Positions 32,611 to 43,535 of a stretch of DNA of 64,000 bases are shown here, in pieces. A program made the translations under genes and the position numbers. The notes under the pieces are model-generated. The model ran no database searches, had not been told where the DNA came from, and saw only the letters and a list, made by a program, of their open reading frames with translations. Source of the DNA: Adiantum capillus-veneris (Eukaryota; Streptophyta; Polypodiopsida; Polypodiales; Pteridaceae); NCBI GenBank assembly GCA_014529385.2, contig CM043946.1, forward strand, positions 15,701,077-15,765,076, in the 5' to 3' direction. Position 1 is the first letter of the stretch. Each line of letters opens with the position of its first letter.

Positions 32611-33553
32611 AAAAAACTCAGCTCAAAAGAGAAGAATTTTTGATGTTTAGATACAATTGAGCTTGGGCCAACACCAATGGGGCAAATAGCTCACACAATA
32701 TGGGTAAAATAAGCCAGATACAATCACAAACTAGAGCAGAAACTTCGCTCATAGGAGAAACTTACAAAGAAAAACAGCAGGAAAAGAGTGAGGAATTTGG
32801 CAAAATGGACAGCGCCATCGCGTCCGGAATGGCCCAAAACCCCAGTCTTCAATGTCAAAGTGCTCAAATCCGACCTCGGATGAGCAGTTTACGGCCAAAA
32901 CAAGCTCCAAAATGAGCAGAAACACACCTGCGGCTGTTCCTCCTCACTTCTCCACGTTTTTTCTGGTCTTCTCTCTGTTTTTTCAGTTCCCACACTTAGC
33001 TTTTTTAGTTGGGCACCCTTGGCCTTTTAGATGTCCTCAAACGGACCCCGAACAGGCCAAAAACTGACCTCGCAGTGCATAGTTGTCACCTTTTTTGCAT
33101 CATCCGCACACCTGGCACTCATTTCTTTTCAATAATGCGTCTCGCAACCACGTGAAGTGGCCCCAAAAAGTGGTCCTAATGATGACCTTTCTACATAACT
33201 CTCACAAGAAAACACCCACGTTGTGTCCGTCCTCATCCGCGCGCAAATATTGACCCCGTTCGCCCTCCGGACGTCACTAGATGCCATCTGACGCACCTGC
33301 TTACCTCATGTCGTCGGCCCGCGGATAGCTTCCTCGAGAAGTTTTACGCGCTATAAACTCCTCATTATTGTAGAAAAAACATACTGGTACTGGTGATAGT
33401 GAAAATCGATGCACTATGTACATGATGTCCTACCTGTACACATGTGGGCCCCACGTAACCACCTGGCTATGGAAATTGGGCAATCCTTTATTCGATTCAC
33501 CATGCATGTGTATGTACATATGTGCAATCCCTTGCTCCAAAAAACTCCTGACA
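32397..33553 (-). repeat. 3' LTR of Tat-like element G
   Basis: 1157 bp. In element orientation it reads TGTCAGGAG ... ATCCCGCTCA. Pairs with 39980-41131. It contains CA runs at 32461-32479 and 32574-32606. By eye the two LTRs differ by roughly two dozen substitutions plus microsatellite length, so the insertion is the most recent one seen here. Confidence 0.95.
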
Positions 33554-33575
33554 TAATTTGCCCATCCCCTAGCCT
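33554..33575 (-). promoter_or_regulatory. Polypurine tract of G
   Basis: Minus strand 'gctaggggatgggcaaatta' directly precedes the TGTCAGG LTR start. Purine-rich though interrupted. Confidence 0.6.
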
Positions 33576-33581
33576 GCTAGA

Positions 33582-36464
33582 TCATTCATGATCAGCAGTA
33601 GCAAAAAGAGATATGAGACTCGCCGCATCACAGGTCTCCTCATCCCTCAACAACACTCCTTGATCCACATATGGCTCATCCTGCTCGACCATCATCAACC
33701 TGGCATGATACAATTTAAGACGCAATCCATTTACCCTTGACTTATGTAGAAACCCATCCAGGTTAGCCAACTGATATGTACCATTCGGGAAACACTCCAC
33801 TACCTTAAAAGGGCCTTCCCACTTAATTTGAAACTTCTTTTGGAAGGTGTTATCCAGCTTACTGTTGTAGCGCAAAACCAAGTCATGTTTCTTGATACTC
33901 TTACTTTTGACCTTTTCATTTATCTTTGCCAAAGCCTTATCCTGCATCTGCCCATAATGCTCCAATGCGTTCATCCTATCCAACTGGACCTCTTGTAACT
34001 GCAAGAGCCTCTCTTTGAATGCATCACTAGGCGGCCCAAGCAACTTCTCTAACATCTTGACCGCAGGCAACTCTACCTCCACAGGCAATAGTGCTTCCTT
34101 TCCATACACCAAATGAAATGGAGTAAACCCTGTACCTGTCTTCACCGAAGTACGGTAAGCCCATAATGCACTAGGCAATTCCAAATCCCAATTCTTTCCT
34201 TGGTGCTCTGTCACTTTAGAAAGAATTTGTACCAACTCACCATTGAATCTTTCATTTAAGCCATTACACTGCGGGTAATAAGGAGTGGTATGCTGGTGCC
34301 TAATCTTCATCTTTGTGCATAAGAAGTCTAGCAGTTTAGCTCTAAATCCTGGCCCCTTATCTGAAAGTAGCTCTAATGGCACCCCAAACTTGCAACATAT
34401 TTCATCATACACAAATTTTGCCACATCCTTTGCAGTGATCTGTTTTACTGCTATAGCCTCTGCCCATCTAGAGAGATAGTCCACTGCCATCAAGATATAG
34501 CTTTTGCCCCTGCTTGTGATAGGTAACGGACCTATTGCATCAATCCCCCACTTTTCAAACACATCAAACTCCATAATGGTTTTTCGTAGCTCTGGCTTCA
34601 ACACTCTCTTCCCAAATGCTTGACACCTATTGCAAGACCTACACCAATGGTGAACATCCTTGTGCAAACTAGGCCATACATACCCCTCTTGCAAAATGTT
34701 ATGCAAGGTGATCTTTAGAGCAAAATGGCCACCACATGCGCCTTCATGATTCTCTTCCAACACTTTGTAAAGCTCCTCCCGCCAAGGTACACGTCTCAAC
34801 ACGAGATCAGCCCCTTTCATGTATAAGACATCACCAATCAATTTGTACCTGTATGCTCTACACACAAAGCCATACTTCTTAGACTTCTGAATCTCCTTTG
34901 GAATGATTCCTGTTAGCAAAAACTCCTCTTCTTGAGCCACACTTTCCCGACCATGGTAAAGAGGTAAGTTGGTCCTGAACACAAATAGCTCCCCAATCAT
35001 GCCTTGAGCTGCTTCATGTGCCTCTCCATTTAGAGCACCTTCAATGTGTCTAATGATCCATGCTTCGAACTTTTTTAACAGGCCTTTAATTCTGAAGCAC
35101 ATTTCCTTCAATGAGGTGTTCTTGCTCTTCCACACATCCAGCACTTGCTTCACCACTAACAAGGCATCACCTTTTATGCTCAACCTTCGAACCCCATGCT
35201 TCAAACAAATGTGTAATCCGGCTTCCAGAGTAGCATATTCAGCCTCATTGTTACCATGAGCATCCAATTTGAACCCTCTCTTGCATACTAGCTTCCCCTC
35301 TGGATCATAAAGTGCTATACCCCCTGAAGCTGCATCATGGCTCTTTCTGTATGAACCATCAAAGAACAACACATGTGCATTGCTGATCTGTGGCACTTCT
35401 TCAACTACCTTTCTCACCACCTCTTCCTTAACAATAAGGGGATTCTCCTTGTAGGTCAACAAATCAGCTAGGGTAGCCCTTGTACTATCTTCCACACGAA
35501 AAGAGAACTCAAACTCTTGCAGCTCAATTACCCATTTCTTCACCACATTTGACATGTTAGTACCATTAATTAACTGTGGCAAAAAGGCATAACTCGTCAA
35601 GAAAACAAAAGGCCGTGGTAGCAAGTAATGACGAAATCGTCGACAAGCAAATATTACACTGGCCATCACTAGCTCTACTTCCGAGAACTTTCTCTCCGCT
35701 ACCAACTTCACTCGGCTTGCACAATACACTGGCCTCATATAATGGCTGCCCTTCCCCTTTTGCAATAGCATGGCTCCAATGGCATCATCCCCTACTGAGG
35801 GATTTACATAAAAAACTTTCTCCCAATCAGGAGCCTGCATGGCTGACAAACCCCCTAACGCCTCTTTCACCTCTTGAAACACTTCTTCACACTTGTCATC
35901 CCATTGCAATGGATCATGCTTTGCCACTTGTTGTAATGGATAAAGAATCTGAGAAGACAATGGAATAAACCTTGCCATGTACTTCACTTTGTGTATAAAG
36001 GTTGCCAATTGCTTCATACTCGTAGGTGATGGAAGAAGAATAATAGACTTAACCTTATCTGGATCAGCCTCAATGCCATTTTCTGACACCATATGGCCCA
36101 ATAACTTCACCCTTGGCTGTGCTAGATGACATTTCTTTGGATTTAGTTGTCCTCCACATTCATCATATCGAGCCAATACCATCTGCAGCTTCTCATGGTG
36201 TTCAACCCTACTGCTATAGACACAGAAGTCATCCATAAAAGCTTTAACACAACTACCAATGAATGGTTCCAACACCCAATTTGCTCTCTCTTGATAGAAG
36301 GAAGGTCCATTTGACAACCCAAATGGCAATACTGTGTAGCAATAGCAGCCCCATGGCGTAATAAAAGTTGTCTTTGTGCGGTCTTTAAGAGCAATCTTCA
36401 ATTGAAAATAGCCTGAAAAACCATCACACACAATGTACCTCTCATAACCTGCCACTGAATCCAA
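33582..36464 (-). CDS. pol of Tat-like gypsy element G (RT, two RNase H, integrase)
   Basis: A 960-codon frame. RT palm: motif A Asp14 (CDGFSGYFQ) and catalytic FMDDF at 76-80. The native RNase H (about 215-330) is degenerate (FYVNPSVGDDAIG). A second RNase H follows at about 363-490 with FFDGSYR (Asp369), NNEAEY (Glu407/409) and KGD (Asp433); at the fourth position NGEAHEAA has His where Asp is usual. Integrase follows: HHCC zinc site (H573, H580, C608-C614), core GIDAIGP (Asp642), SDKGPGF (Asp702) and NERFNGEL (Glu738) in DD35E spacing, then a GPF module without chromodomain. Two RNase H domains mark the Tat lineage. The RT N-terminus is in another frame (36442-36876). The given start is a TTG codon and not a true initiation site. 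Confidence 0.95.
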   Translation of the reverse strand: MDSVAGYERYIVCDGFSGYFQLKIALKDRTKTTFITPWGCYCYTVLPFGLSNGPSFYQERANWVLEPFIGSCVKAFMDDFCVYSSRVEHHEKLQMVLARYDECGGQLNPKKCHLAQPRVKLLGHMVSENGIEADPDKVKSIILLPSPTSMKQLATFIHKVKYMARFIPLSSQILYPLQQVAKHDPLQWDDKCEEVFQEVKEALGGLSAMQAPDWEKVFYVNPSVGDDAIGAMLLQKGKGSHYMRPVYCASRVKLVAERKFSEVELVMASVIFACRRFRHYLLPRPFVFLTSYAFLPQLINGTNMSNVVKKWVIELQEFEFSFRVEDSTRATLADLLTYKENPLIVKEEVVRKVVEEVPQISNAHVLFFDGSYRKSHDAASGGIALYDPEGKLVCKRGFKLDAHGNNEAEYATLEAGLHICLKHGVRRLSIKGDALLVVKQVLDVWKSKNTSLKEMCFRIKGLLKKFEAWIIRHIEGALNGEAHEAAQGMIGELFVFRTNLPLYHGRESVAQEEEFLLTGIIPKEIQKSKKYGFVCRAYRYKLIGDVLYMKGADLVLRRVPWREELYKVLEENHEGACGGHFALKITLHNILQEGYVWPSLHKDVHHWCRSCNRCQAFGKRVLKPELRKTIMEFDVFEKWGIDAIGPLPITSRGKSYILMAVDYLSRWAEAIAVKQITAKDVAKFVYDEICCKFGVPLELLSDKGPGFRAKLLDFLCTKMKIRHQHTTPYYPQCNGLNERFNGELVQILSKVTEHQGKNWDLELPSALWAYRTSVKTGTGFTPFHLVYGKEALLPVEVELPAVKMLEKLLGPPSDAFKERLLQLQEVQLDRMNALEHYGQMQDKALAKINEKVKSKSIKKHDLVLRYNSKLDNTFQKKFQIKWEGPFKVVECFPNGTYQLANLDGFLHKSRVNGLRLKLYHARLMMVEQDEPYVDQGVLLRDEETCDAASLISLFATADHE

Positions 36465-36876
36465 GATCTGATCGATGAATGGAAGAGGATATGGGTTCTT
36501 CTTTAGTGGATGCGTTTAAGGGTTTAAAATCCACACAAATTCTCCACTTCCCATCCTTCTTTGGACTGACTACAACAAGACTCACCGATTCTGTGGTCTC
36601 CACTGGAACTATGAACCCTGCCTTCAATAACTTGTCCACCTCTACCCGCAAGGCTTCCATTTGCTCTTGACCCATCCTTCTTAGCCTTTGCCGCACTGGC
36701 TTAGCACCTTCTTTCAGCTCTATATGCATCTCTTTGCCCTTGAACCCTCTGATCTCTTCATATGAAGTAATGAACAAATCAGGAAAACTAGCCAGCATGT
36801 GCAAATATATATACTTCTCCATAGCTGAGAGGTCTCCACTGATCATTTGTGTCATCAATTCCTGCTTCTTTGACAA
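36442..36876 (-). pseudogene. RT N-terminus of G, frameshifted from pol
   Basis: 'ELKEGAKPVRQRLRRMGQEQ' and 'VSPKKDGKWRICVDFKPLN' are the start and finger of the RT. A one-base frame change near 36511 separates this from the long pol frame: after 'NASTK' the other frame carries on with the expected Pro-Tyr-Pro-Leu-Pro. This is the only break within pol that I can see. Confidence 0.9.
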
Positions 36877-37458
36877 CTAAACCTTGGTTTGCATCAGCCC
36901 TTCAATCACTTCATAAGGCCCTTCACTTTCATCTTCAACCTCATTCGCAAATGCAACTAAACCAATCTCCTGAATTTCTTTGTCCATCAAAAGAAATGCA
37001 AGATCAGCATCCTCATCACTGCTGGTATTGCTATCACTGCCCTCATCTGTCACCGTGGAAGAGTCTTCATCACTAGACTCATCCTCATCTTCATAAAGCT
37101 CCTCTAATCGTTTCCTTGTGTCCATATTATAAAGCTTCTTGGTACCTGTCTTTCCATAGAGGCTAATCGTACCATGTCGCCAATCTTGAACAGCTCCCAC
37201 TGCACGTAACCATGGTCTGCTGAGTATAATAGGATATGCTCCCAACCCTGCTGGCATCACATGAAAATCAACCACTACCTTTGTATCATATGCCTCCACT
37301 TCTAAGCTCTTTACAACACCCAAGCATTTTACTTTTTGATGGTTTGCCAATCTGATCCAAAAACCTGACACCCCAGTCACTGTGAGACCCATCTTCTCAA
37401 CGCATGAGTGTGTTATGACGCATATTTGGGCTCCGCCATCCACATAACCTTGTCCCAA
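36877..37458 (-). pseudogene. Protease region of G
   Basis: Retropepsin-like domain: 'YVDGGAQICVITHSCVEKMG' with a DGGA active-site box, common in the Tat group in place of DS/TGA, and 'YPIILSRPWLRAVGAVQDW' (the usual ILGRPWL shows Ser for Gly). It continues into an acidic Ser/Asp/Glu linker (residues about 130-165). It overlaps the gag frame in another phase at 37413-37458, so a frameshift joins them. A stop ends the frame at 36877, before RT. Confidence 0.8.
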
Positions 37459-38639
37459 ATTTTTCCTTTATGCCACACATCTACTATTGGACAAATGTCT
37501 GGTAGCTCATCCATTGCCAACACCTTTACTGAACCTCTCTCTGGCTCTTTCTCCATTGGGTTAACCATCCTCTTCCACTGTCGCTTTAGCTTAGGCACCA
37601 TCTCTATAAGCTGCCCAAAAGTAACATCTGCCTTCCTGCTCGTCAGATCCTCCTTCAAGTCATAGCTTAATTGCCCATCCCCTAGTGGAAAATCTGAAAC
37701 ATGAAACTTTCGACGAGCTCTCCTTTTCCTCTTGGCCTTGACATCCTCGCCTTCATGGCTCTTTCCTTTCTTCTTACTAGGACCTGGGGCACTTCTTTCT
37801 TCCTTATCCTCTGTGGTCCTCTTCCCAATAGGCATCACTAATGTATCCTCTAGCTTTGATGCCTTCTCCAAGGTGACTACACTTAGCACTTTTATCTTTC
37901 CCTTTTCCTCCTGGGTCAGTCCACTGGTTCCTTCGTCTCCCTTAATTTCGATGCGATAATCATTTGACCTAGTTAGCACCTGTCTTGGCAATGGATACAT
38001 GTCTCCCCCCATCCTTGGTGGCTTATCACATTGTGGGCTGATGTGACCCAACTCTCCACAATTATAACATGTGGGCGTCTGCCTCCAAAACCTACCATTG
38101 CTTTGTCCAACACCATTCCTAGGCCTTTCTTCACCTCCTGGCTGATTTGCAAACCTCCCTCGACCTTGATTATTTCCCACTTGACCTAGCATGTTTAGAC
38201 TGAGATTCTTTATCAAATCTACCATTTGCCTCATGTCTTGCCTTAGCCCATCATCTTGCACTGCTGTAGTGACCACTGCTCGCATAACCTGAGTAGTAAT
38301 AGGAACCACTGGTTCGTGATGAACCCCTGACATGTGACCTTGTAAAGACTGTATAGGCTGAAATTCAGACCTCATGGGCAGAGACTCCACCCCTAACTGG
38401 CTCATTTTCCTCAACTTCCACTCTTTGTTCCTTGCTACCTCTAGTGCATCTTCATATGTCCTAGGCTTCTTTAGCTCCACTCTCCAACGTATATTCTCCC
38501 AAAGACCAGCCAAGAACCTGTCCTTCTTCATCATGTCAGGCGGGGGTACCTGTGGTGCTAAGGCCTTGCACAGTCGCTCCCATGCCAATGAAAACTTACG
38601 TATATACGCATCTACTGGCTCACCTTCCTTTTGCACCAA
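37413..38639 (-). pseudogene. gag, capsid to zinc knuckle, of G
   Basis: Capsid end with 'EPVDAYIRKFSLAWERLCKA' and 'DRFLAGLWENIRWRVELKKP', a coiled Met/Leu-rich linker, then one intact CCHC knuckle (CYNCGELGHISPQC). After it comes a Lys/Arg/Glu-rich segment with 'KKKGKSHEGEDVKAKRKRRA', a likely nucleic-acid-binding or nuclear-targeting stretch. The N-terminal part of gag is in other frames at 38620-38931. Confidence 0.85.
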
Positions 38640-38931
38640 AGCCTACTTCTTGCCACACTTTGTCAGGATCTTCTATCTTCACAAACTCCACTTCCAACCC
38701 ATGTCGTAGATTGTCCCAACTCAACCTTACAGGTGGATCAGCCACACGCAACTCCTCTTCAAATGCTTTAGACCAAACTCGTGCATCACTCTTCAAACAA
38801 ATTTGGAGAAGGCGTAACATCTACGCAGGGTCATGAATCTGGTTGCTAATAAAGGCAACCTCCATATTTTCCAAAAATTCTTCCACATCTTCATCACTTC
38901 TTCCATGAAACTCCGGATAAGAGAAAGCCAT
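38620..38931 (-). pseudogene. gag N-terminus of G, with nonsense codon
   Basis: The natural start is the ATG at 38931 (MAFSYPEFHGRSDEDVEEF), giving a typical capsid start. A TAG at about 38821-38823 interrupts it ('IHDPA' stop 'MLRLLQICLKSDARVW'). The frame ends at 38620 and capsid continues in the frame at 38639. G Gag therefore carries one nonsense codon and one frameshift. Confidence 0.8.
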
Positions 38932-39966
38932 GGCTACCCAAGTTTCAATGCTTTGAGAACCCCTTTGAACACAAGTGCAAGAACCCAAAACTTTTGACTA
39001 CCCAATCCCCAGAAACTTCAATGGACTCAACTTTAGATAAGGACAAACACATGCACATCAAATGAGTTTTCATAGTTGATCATCGGAATTACAACAGGCA
39101 AAGGACATTCCAAGATCTCTCGTAATCTTCTTGGCCCGAACATAAAGACTATGCGCTGCTGGAAAAAAATCTTCCTGGACACATGAACATTTATCTGGAT
39201 TCTTTGAGTTAAATGAAATGGAGTGAATTGAGGGCCATTTTGATCATCCATTAAAGCCAACCATGAAGCTCCCAAGAAGGCACACCTGACTTAACCTCTG
39301 ATTTTGCCAAAATTTCAGCAGCATAACAGCATAAATGGCGCAAAAGACCAAAAAACCAGCCATCATAACTTGGAAAAATTTTGGCAGAGTTTCCCCAGAA
39401 ATAGAGCAGTAGGAACCCAAAATATAGACTGTATATGTATGCATAAACTGTCAACAATAGAACCCGAGCATCAAGTAGGACTCACTAGTACATAGCCTAT
39501 GGCGAGGTCACAAAAAGGGTGCTCCAGCTACCTATATCACCGAAAGGATCTCTACATTTGAGAATCCCCCAGCTCAATAAAAACCTCACGCTATCGACCC
39601 TCACACGAAGGCTAATGCAAACCGCATATAGTCAAGTCTCAGAAATGACTATCTTCCAGACCAAGTCTCAGAAATGGCTGGGACTGCCAAATACAACCAA
39701 GTATGGCTCCACAAATGCGTACAATGGCAGTTTCCACAAGTAACGTACAATCCAGCAGACAATGCGCTCAAACAGGCGCCAAATGATGCATACCCACAAC
39801 AACTGCAAGTGACACCACTGCTATAGTATATCACTGTACTCCAGCTACCTGTACCTGTGTGAATCACCTGTAACTGTAACCTGTAACCTGTAATCTGTAA
39901 TCTGTAACCTGTAACCTGTAGTCTCGAATCTCGAAGCAGAAGGTACTCGAAGATCCTCCGTGGGGG
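38932..39966 (-). other. Untranslated leader of G, shared in part with copia C2
   Basis: Roughly 1 kb between the primer site and gag. The part at about 39365-39790 is homologous to 46600-47100 in the leader of copia element C2, same orientation. Shared islands include 'ggcagagtttcccca', 'tttgagaatcccccagctca', 'aacctcacgctat' followed by 'gaccctcac', 'gggactgcca' and 'gcgctcaaaca'. Next to the primer site (39848-39925) is a run of CCTGTAAC/CCTGTAATCTGTAAT repeats; C2 has a shorter CCTGTACCTGTATCTG run in the same place. Confidence 0.7.
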
Positions 39967-39976
39967 CGCCAAAAGA
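39960..39976 (-). promoter_or_regulatory. Primer-binding site of G
   Basis: Minus strand 'ttttggcgcccccacgg', three bases after the LTR end (cccgctca). The TGGCGCC core is common in plant Ty3/gypsy elements, including the Athila/Tat group. Confidence 0.7.
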
Positions 39977-39979
39977 ATG

Positions 39980-41131
39980 TGAGCGGGATGAAAACACACA
40001 CAACGCCTCTATAACGACCCGACACACACTCTTGGGAAGATATATACACACACACACACACACACACTATGGGGCACCACTCGGCTTAGACAACACACCT
40101 GGCCGAAACAGGGAACACACCTCTAGAGTGAGAGGAGAGAGACTATCCACTTGCCCACTCCACACAGACACACACACACACACACACCCAAAAAACTCAG
40201 CTCAAAAGAGAAAAATTTCTGATGTTTAGATACAATTGAGCTTGGGCCAACACCAATGGGGCAAATAGCTCACACAATATGGGTAAAATAAGCCAGATAC
40301 AATCACAAACTAGAGCAGAAACTTCGCTCATAGGAGAAACTTACACAGAAAAACAGCAGGAAAAGAGTGAGGAATTTGGCAAAATGGACAGCGCCATCGC
40401 GTCCGGAACGGCCCAAAACCCCAGTCTACAATGTCAAAGTTCTCAAATCGGACCTCGGATGAGCAATTTACGGCCAAAACAAGCTCCAAAATGAGCAAAA
40501 ACACACTGCGGCTGTTCCTCCTCTCTTCTCCACGTTTTTTCTGGTCTTCTCTCTATTTTTTCAGTTCCCACACTTAGCTTTTTTAGTTGGGCACCCTTGG
40601 CCTTTTAGATGACCTCAAACGGACCCCGAACTGGCCAAAAACTGACCTCGCAGTGCATAGTTGTCACCTTTTTTGCATCATCCGCACACCTGGCACTCAT
40701 TTCTTTTCAATAATGCGTCTTGCAACCACGTGAAGTGGCCCCAAAAAGTGGTCCTAATGATGACCTTTCTGCATAACTCTCACAAGAAAACACCCACGTT
40801 TTGTCCGTCCTCATCCGCGTGCAAATATTGACCCCGTTCACCCTCCGGACGTCACTAGATGCCATCTGACGCACCTGCTTACGTCATGTCGTCAGCCCGC
40901 GGATAGCTTCCTCGAGAAGTTTTACGCGCTATAAACTCCTCATTATTGTAGAAAAAACATACTGGTACTGGTGATAGTGAAAATCGATGCACTATGTACA
41001 TGCTGTCCTACCTGTACACATGTGGGCCCCACGTAACCACCTGGCTATGGAAATTGGGCAATCCTTTATTCGATTCACCATGCATGTGTATGTACATATG
41101 CGCAATCCCTTGCTCCAAAAAACTCCTGACA
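39980..41131 (-). repeat. 5' LTR of Tat-like element G
   Basis: 1152 bp, near-identical partner of 32397-33553. Its element start is TGTCAGGAG at 41131 and its end is at 39980. A CA run (about 40048-40068) is longer than in the other LTR and is preceded by 'tatata'. Confidence 0.95.
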
Positions 41132-41422
41132 ACGTTGTTGCACATTGTTCCCGTTTGCAGTCCTTGAGTCTTCACTGTCCTCAAGCTCCATGTACTCATC
41201 ACCTGTTTCTTTTGTTTGTTTTCTTAACAAGTAATCTTTGTACATATTTTGTTCGTTAAAAATTATATCCCTACTCCTTAAGATTTTACCATCTTCAGGA
41301 TTCCATAGGCGATACCCAAAGTCACCTTCTCCATAGCCAATGAAGAAACACTTTTTGGACTTTGCATCTAGTTTTGATCTTACACTTCTATCTATGTGCA
41401 TGAAAGCCTCACACCTGTGCAT
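41132..41422 (-). pseudogene. Integrase C-terminal region of copia C1
   Basis: 'KSKKCFFIGYGEGDFGYRLW' and 'GKILRSRDIIFNEQNMYKD' are the conserved end of Ty1/copia integrase. An acidic linker follows ('YMELEDSEDSR') up to the element G insertion at 41131. Upstream of 41422 homology stops; the catalytic core, protease, gag and 5' LTR of C1 are not in the window. Confidence 0.9.
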
Positions 41423-42279
41423 GCCTCTTCTAGAACTCCCCCATCCAATTCCGTTGAGGGTGACCGATTGATTAAGTACACAGTCGGGTGGCCAAATAAA
41501 TTTGGAAGAGGGTTTGGTGGGTGGCCGATCAGTAGCTTAAAACCAAGTGAAACCACAACTTTAACTAAAAGTGTGTGAAATAGGGTGAGTTCTCACTATA
41601 TATATACAATGAAACCATATTGGCTTATTGGCAAAAATAACTCCAGCCCTGTGCAAATGTAAATAGCCAAGAGATATTATTTGGCACCTTCTCAGTTCCT
41701 AGAGTTCCAATCTACACAACATCAATCTCACAATTAGTAGAAATAAAGGACAACATCGTAATCAACCATTACATGAGAGCTATCCCAATTGTAATGCTAA
41801 CCACATACACCAGGAGGGTGCCCAATCTCATAAGATGAGGAGCTTTCATTACATAGTGATCTAGGACCATATCTTTATTAACTAGAACAAATAACAAGAA
41901 GTGTTATGAGTGTGTTCCAATTAGGGCATTTTTGTGAGGCCAAGGGATAGTGTGAAATGGTTCAAGGGTTGCCTATAAGTAGCATATGGCTTAGTGGAGA
42001 GCTATGCTACACTACCCTTGTCCTCAAAGTGGTATTAGTGCTAAAAATAGTGGGCTTGTATGCAAAAGGATTGGAGAAGAAGCCATGGAGAGGGCAAAGC
42101 CGTGGAACAAGAGATGTCTATAGAGATGGCCATGTGTAACCTCCCTTACACATAGAGAAGAGGATTCTCAACATGCACCAAATGGGCCACCCTCTATCTT
42201 GTTGTGTTCAAGCTAGACCGAGCAACAAATCTTGTCACTACATAGAGTTGAGCCAAGCTCCGTTTCAGGCATGCTCTCT
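41423..42279. other. Unassigned DNA with an LTR-like fragment
   Basis: No gene. At about 41945-42040 (plus) the sequence 'gggttgcctataagtagcat', followed by 'ggagagcta' and 'actacccttgtcctcaaa', is repeated at 51515-51582 beside the chromovirus D relic. It therefore looks like part of a D-family LTR. The remainder is AT-rich and featureless. Confidence 0.5.
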
Positions 42280-42482
42280 TGAAGGTGCCAAGGGAAGCGT
42301 GTGTTAGTGCAAGTGTGAGAGCAGAGAGAGAGAGAGAGAGACCTGCTTTGGGTGGAGCGCACAACAAAGTTATCCTGCAGCTCCTTATTCTATTGTATTT
42401 AAGAATAAGTGTATACATGGTTAAGTTAGTAGATGGGTTAGTAGTAAGTGGGATGTCCGGCCAATTGGCCTGAATCCCAACA
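42280..42482 (-). repeat. 3' LTR of copia C2
   Basis: 203 bp; element orientation TGTTGGGATTCAGGCC ... GCACCTTCA. Contains a short GA run (42324-42342, about 10 repeats). Pairs with 47687-47978. On the minus strand 'caagtgggagttTG' just before it is the PPT. Confidence 0.9.
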
Positions 42483-42496
42483 AACTCCCACTTGAA
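42483..42496 (-). promoter_or_regulatory. Polypurine tract of C2
   Basis: Minus strand 'cttcaagtgggagtt' ends directly at the LTR start TGTTGGG. Same type as the C1 tract. Confidence 0.75.
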
Positions 42497-42551
42497 GGCC
42501 AACGCAGCCCAAGTGACTTGGTATGTACAACCATGAAGCAATCTAGTGGCT

Positions 42552-43535
42552 TCAACCTATACCTATCAACTCACTGCAATGTGTAAACCGCTCCAAAGCT
42601 AAGCCTTTTGTCAAAGCATCTGCTGGGTTGTCGTCAATGTGTACCTTGACCAAATCAATGAGCTTTTTGGCCAAGAAATCTCTCACGAGATGATACCTGA
42701 ATTCAATGTGTTTCGATTTGGAGTGAAACACGGGATTCCTTGCCAATGCAAGAGCACTCTGACTATCACAATATATCACTGGAGTCTCATCAAGGCCAAG
42801 ATTTTTGACCAAGCGAGATAACCATACAGCCACTTTACTTGCATCCGACAATGCAACATACTCTGCTTCCATAGTGGAAGATGACGTACAATCTTGAAGA
42901 CATGACCTCCAAGATACTGTTGATCCAACAAATATGAAGACATAGCCAGATGTCGATCTCCTATTGTCGACACAACCCGCATAGTCTGCATCCGCATAAC
43001 CCACGATGGATGCATCGCTGTTCTCAAAGCGTAAACACCTGCCAACCGTACCTTTGAGGTACCTAAGAATGTGCTTCACTGCTTCCCAATGCTTGCTGTC
43101 AAGATTTGCCATATATCGGCTCACTACTCCCACTGCAAAAGAAATGTTTGGTCTTGTGGCCACCATAGCATACATGAGACTACCCACTGTCGGAGAATAT
43201 GATACCTTAGCCATTTCAGCTCGCTCAACATCAGATTTGGGTGCACCTTCCTTGCTGAGTTTCAAGAATGCCTGCATTGGGGTACTCAATGCTTTCCCCC
43301 CCTGCATATTGAAACGCTTCAAAACTTTCTCAATGTATGTTTCCTGAGATAACTCAAGAATACAACATTTGCGATCTCTTTTGATTCGCATGCCAAGAAA
43401 GTGTGTAGCATCCCCCAAATATTTCATTGCAAAAGTATTGCTAAGTGTTTTCTTCAAGTTGGCAATTTTTGCAATGGATTTCCTAGGTGTAAGCATGTCA
43501 TCAACATACAAAACTAGAATGATCATCGAGCTCAT
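42552..43535 (-). pseudogene. RT palm and RNase H of copia C2
   Basis: 327 codons. Catalytic 'LVLYVDDML' at residues 10-13 (YVDD), then 'MKYLGDATHFLGMRIKRD' and 'SLMYAMVATRPNISFAVGV'. RNase H has 'GYADADYAG' (Asp), 'STMEAEYVALSDA' (Glu), 'YCDSQSALALARN' (Asp) and 'DNPADALTKGL'. This C-terminal half is fully readable. It is preceded by a frame change that cuts it from the fingers. Confidence 0.9.

Larger units (their letters stand above)
32397..41131 (-). mobile_element. Complete Tat-like Ty3/gypsy element G, nested in copia C1
   Basis: 8735 bp with paired LTRs, PBS, leader, gag, protease, RT, two RNase H domains, integrase and PPT. A matching 6-bp duplication of copia C1 coding sequence lies on both sides. 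If it were removed with one copy of the repeat, the C1 reading frame between integrase and RT would run on, which confirms the insertion order. Few disabling changes: one nonsense codon and about three frameshifts in gag-pol. Confidence 0.95.
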
